DNA of 6,484 nucleotides from assembly GCA_022712775.1 (NCBI GenBank), contig JAFLJZ010000215.1, forward strand, positions 1-6,484, read 5' to 3'. Position numbers and translations under genes: made by a program. Positions 5,664 through 6,484 of the stretch are shown piece after piece. Positions within the stretch are counted from its first letter, which is position 1. Each line of letters starts with the position of its first letter. This DNA is from Sulfurimonas sp. (lineage in GTDB: Bacteria > Campylobacterota > Campylobacteria > Campylobacterales > Sulfurimonadaceae). Under the pieces are notes generated by a model. That model did no database searches. It saw nothing but the letters and a program-made list of their open reading frames with translations, and was not told the DNA's origin.

Positions 5664-6272
5664 ATGGATGTTAAAAAAATCTATATGGATGCAGACGCTC
5701 TTTTAGAGGGTCACTTTAAACTTAGTTCTGGAAACCATTCACAATTTTATCTTCAATCTGCAAAGGTTTTAGAAGACCCAAAAACTGCAAAACTTTTAGC
5801 AGAAGCCCTAGCTGTACAAATCAAAGAAAGTGGACTTAAAATAGATACCGTTTGTGCCCCTGCACTTGGTGGTCTTATAGCAGGATTTGCTCTTGCGACT
5901 GCTCTTGATGTTCGTTTTATATTTGCTGAGCGAGTAGATGGTGTTATGACTATCCGTCGTGGTTTTGAAGTATCTGATGGTGAAAAAGTTCTTATGTGTG
6001 AAGACATCATTACCACAGGTGGTTCTGCTATGGAAGCAGCACGTGCAGTTGAAGCACTTGGTGGAAAGATTGTTGGTGCAGCAGCTCTAGCTAATCGTGG
6101 TTTTTGTAAACGTGAAAATAGTAATATTGCACGAAAAGAAAACTGTAAACTTCCTCAAGATATTCCATTTTTTGCATTAGCTGACTTTACATTTGAGATG
6201 TATGCACCAGAATCATGTCCACTATGCAAAGATGGCAATAAAGCTATTAAGCCGGGTTCAAGAGGGAATTAA
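5664..6272 (+). CDS. pyrE: Orotate phosphoribosyltransferase
   Basis: A 202-residue enzyme of de novo pyrimidine synthesis that joins orotate and PRPP to give orotidine 5'-monophosphate. The PRPP-binding motif [13 protein letters not shown] is at 109-121, with E113 and D114. The substrate region includes the N-terminal [10 protein letters not shown] (21-30), [10 protein letters not shown] (69-78) and the flexible catalytic loop around [14 protein letters not shown] (87-100). The C-terminus has a CPLC pair (185-188) and ends KPGSRG, as in the longer bacterial-archaeal OPRT subfamily rather than the E. coli type. The ATG lies 2 bases after the frr stop, with AAGG at 5653-5656, so it depends on the secG promoter. 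It is the last gene of the cluster, converging on the flagellin gene. Confidence 0.95.
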   Translation: MDVKKIYMDADALLEGHFKLSSGNHSQFYLQSAKVLEDPKTAKLLAEALAVQIKESGLKIDTVCAPALGGLIAGFALATALDVRFIFAERVDGVMTIRRGFEVSDGEKVLMCEDIITTGGSAMEAARAVEALGGKIVGAAALANRGFCKRENSNIARKENCKLPQDIPFFALADFTFEMYAPESCPLCKDGNKAIKPGSRGN

Positions 6273-6280
6273 AACCTCTT
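6260..6280. terminator. Hairpin spanning both stop codons of pyrE and flagellin
   Basis: AAGAGG (6260-6265) pairs with CCTCTT (6275-6280) around a 9-base A/T-rich loop. The pyrE stop (6270-6272) is in the loop, and part of the flagellin stop (6279-6281) is in the other arm. It is the only dyad in a convergent junction with just 6 bases between stops, so it is the best candidate for transcript ends on both strands. The stem is short and no T-run follows. Confidence 0.35.
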
Positions 6281-6484
6281 AACTAAAAAGTCTCGTTACA
6301 TTCGAAGCTACAGCATTTGATTGAGCTTGAGCGAATGAACCTATTTGTGACATAATATTTTGTTGTGAAAAGTTTGCACTTTCTGCTGCAAAATCTACAT
6401 CTCTAATCTGCGATTCAGCCGATGCAATATTCACCTGTGTAACAGAAATATTTCTAATGTTTGACATCAATTGATTTTGGGAAG
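6279..6484 (-). CDS. Flagellin, C-terminal end (partial, 5' end outside the window)
   Basis: The last 67 or so codons of a flagellin gene; the frame is open to the right edge, so the N-terminal D0/D1 and variable domains are missing. Residues [20 protein letters not shown] and the ending [12 protein letters not shown]...VTRLF are the C-terminal D1/D0 coiled-coil signature of flagellin, which packs against the N-terminal helix to form the filament core. A TTG at 6468-6470 followed by ATG could be mistaken for a start, but the codons before it (reading SQNQ) continue the flagellin motif. Which paralogue this is (flaA, flaB or another) cannot be told. It is transcribed toward pyrE. Confidence 0.93.
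   Translation of the reverse strand, partial: SQNQLMSNIRNISVTQVNIASAESQIRDVDFAAESANFSQQNIMSQIGSFAQAQSNAVASNVTRLFS

Noticed and set aside
5753..6016. Minus-strand open frame inside pyrE
   Set aside because: It is a shadow of pyrE, with no start signal or family resemblance.

Overview
The window reads as a chromosomal segment of a Campylobacterota (epsilonproteobacterial) genome, most like Sulfurimonas and its relatives. The evidence is the low G+C content, Campylobacter-type extended -10 promoters without a -35 box, the secG-frr-pyrE cluster, and a flagellin C-terminus of the Campylobacterota type. It looks like ordinary core genome. I see no mobile element, CRISPR array, tRNA gene or phage gene.

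Layout. Positions 1-549 hold no protein gene that I can support. On the minus strand there is a textbook promoter (TTGACA, 17 bases, TATAAT; 360-388). It drives a transcript leftward through about 350 bases with a boxA-like element. This is best read as the promoter and leader of an rRNA operon whose 16S gene lies beyond the left edge. Divergent from it, a plus-strand promoter serves a seven-helix BAX-inhibitor-1 family protein (550-1248). A 135-base convergent gap with several strong hairpins follows.

Positions 1384-4565, on the minus strand, form one tight operon read right to left: znuA, znuC, znuB and a BioC-type methyltransferase. All four overlap or nearly abut. The first three make a high-affinity zinc (possibly manganese) ABC importer; the fourth is a SAM-dependent methyltransferase probably acting in early biotin synthesis. 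A 147-base divergent region follows, with promoters in both directions and a 17-base inverted repeat placed in the presumed znuA leader.

Positions 4713-6272, on the plus strand, hold secG (Sec translocon subunit), frr (ribosome recycling factor) and pyrE (orotate phosphoribosyltransferase), very tightly spaced. This is a conserved housekeeping cluster in the phylum. At the right edge the 3' end of a flagellin gene converges on pyrE, with only 6 bases between the stop codons and a hairpin spanning both.

The genes are recognisable families. The most interesting signals are non-coding: the rRNA-type promoter and leader, the structured convergent gap, the inverted repeat ahead of znuA, and the hairpins laid over stop codons at 5057-5078 and 6260-6280.
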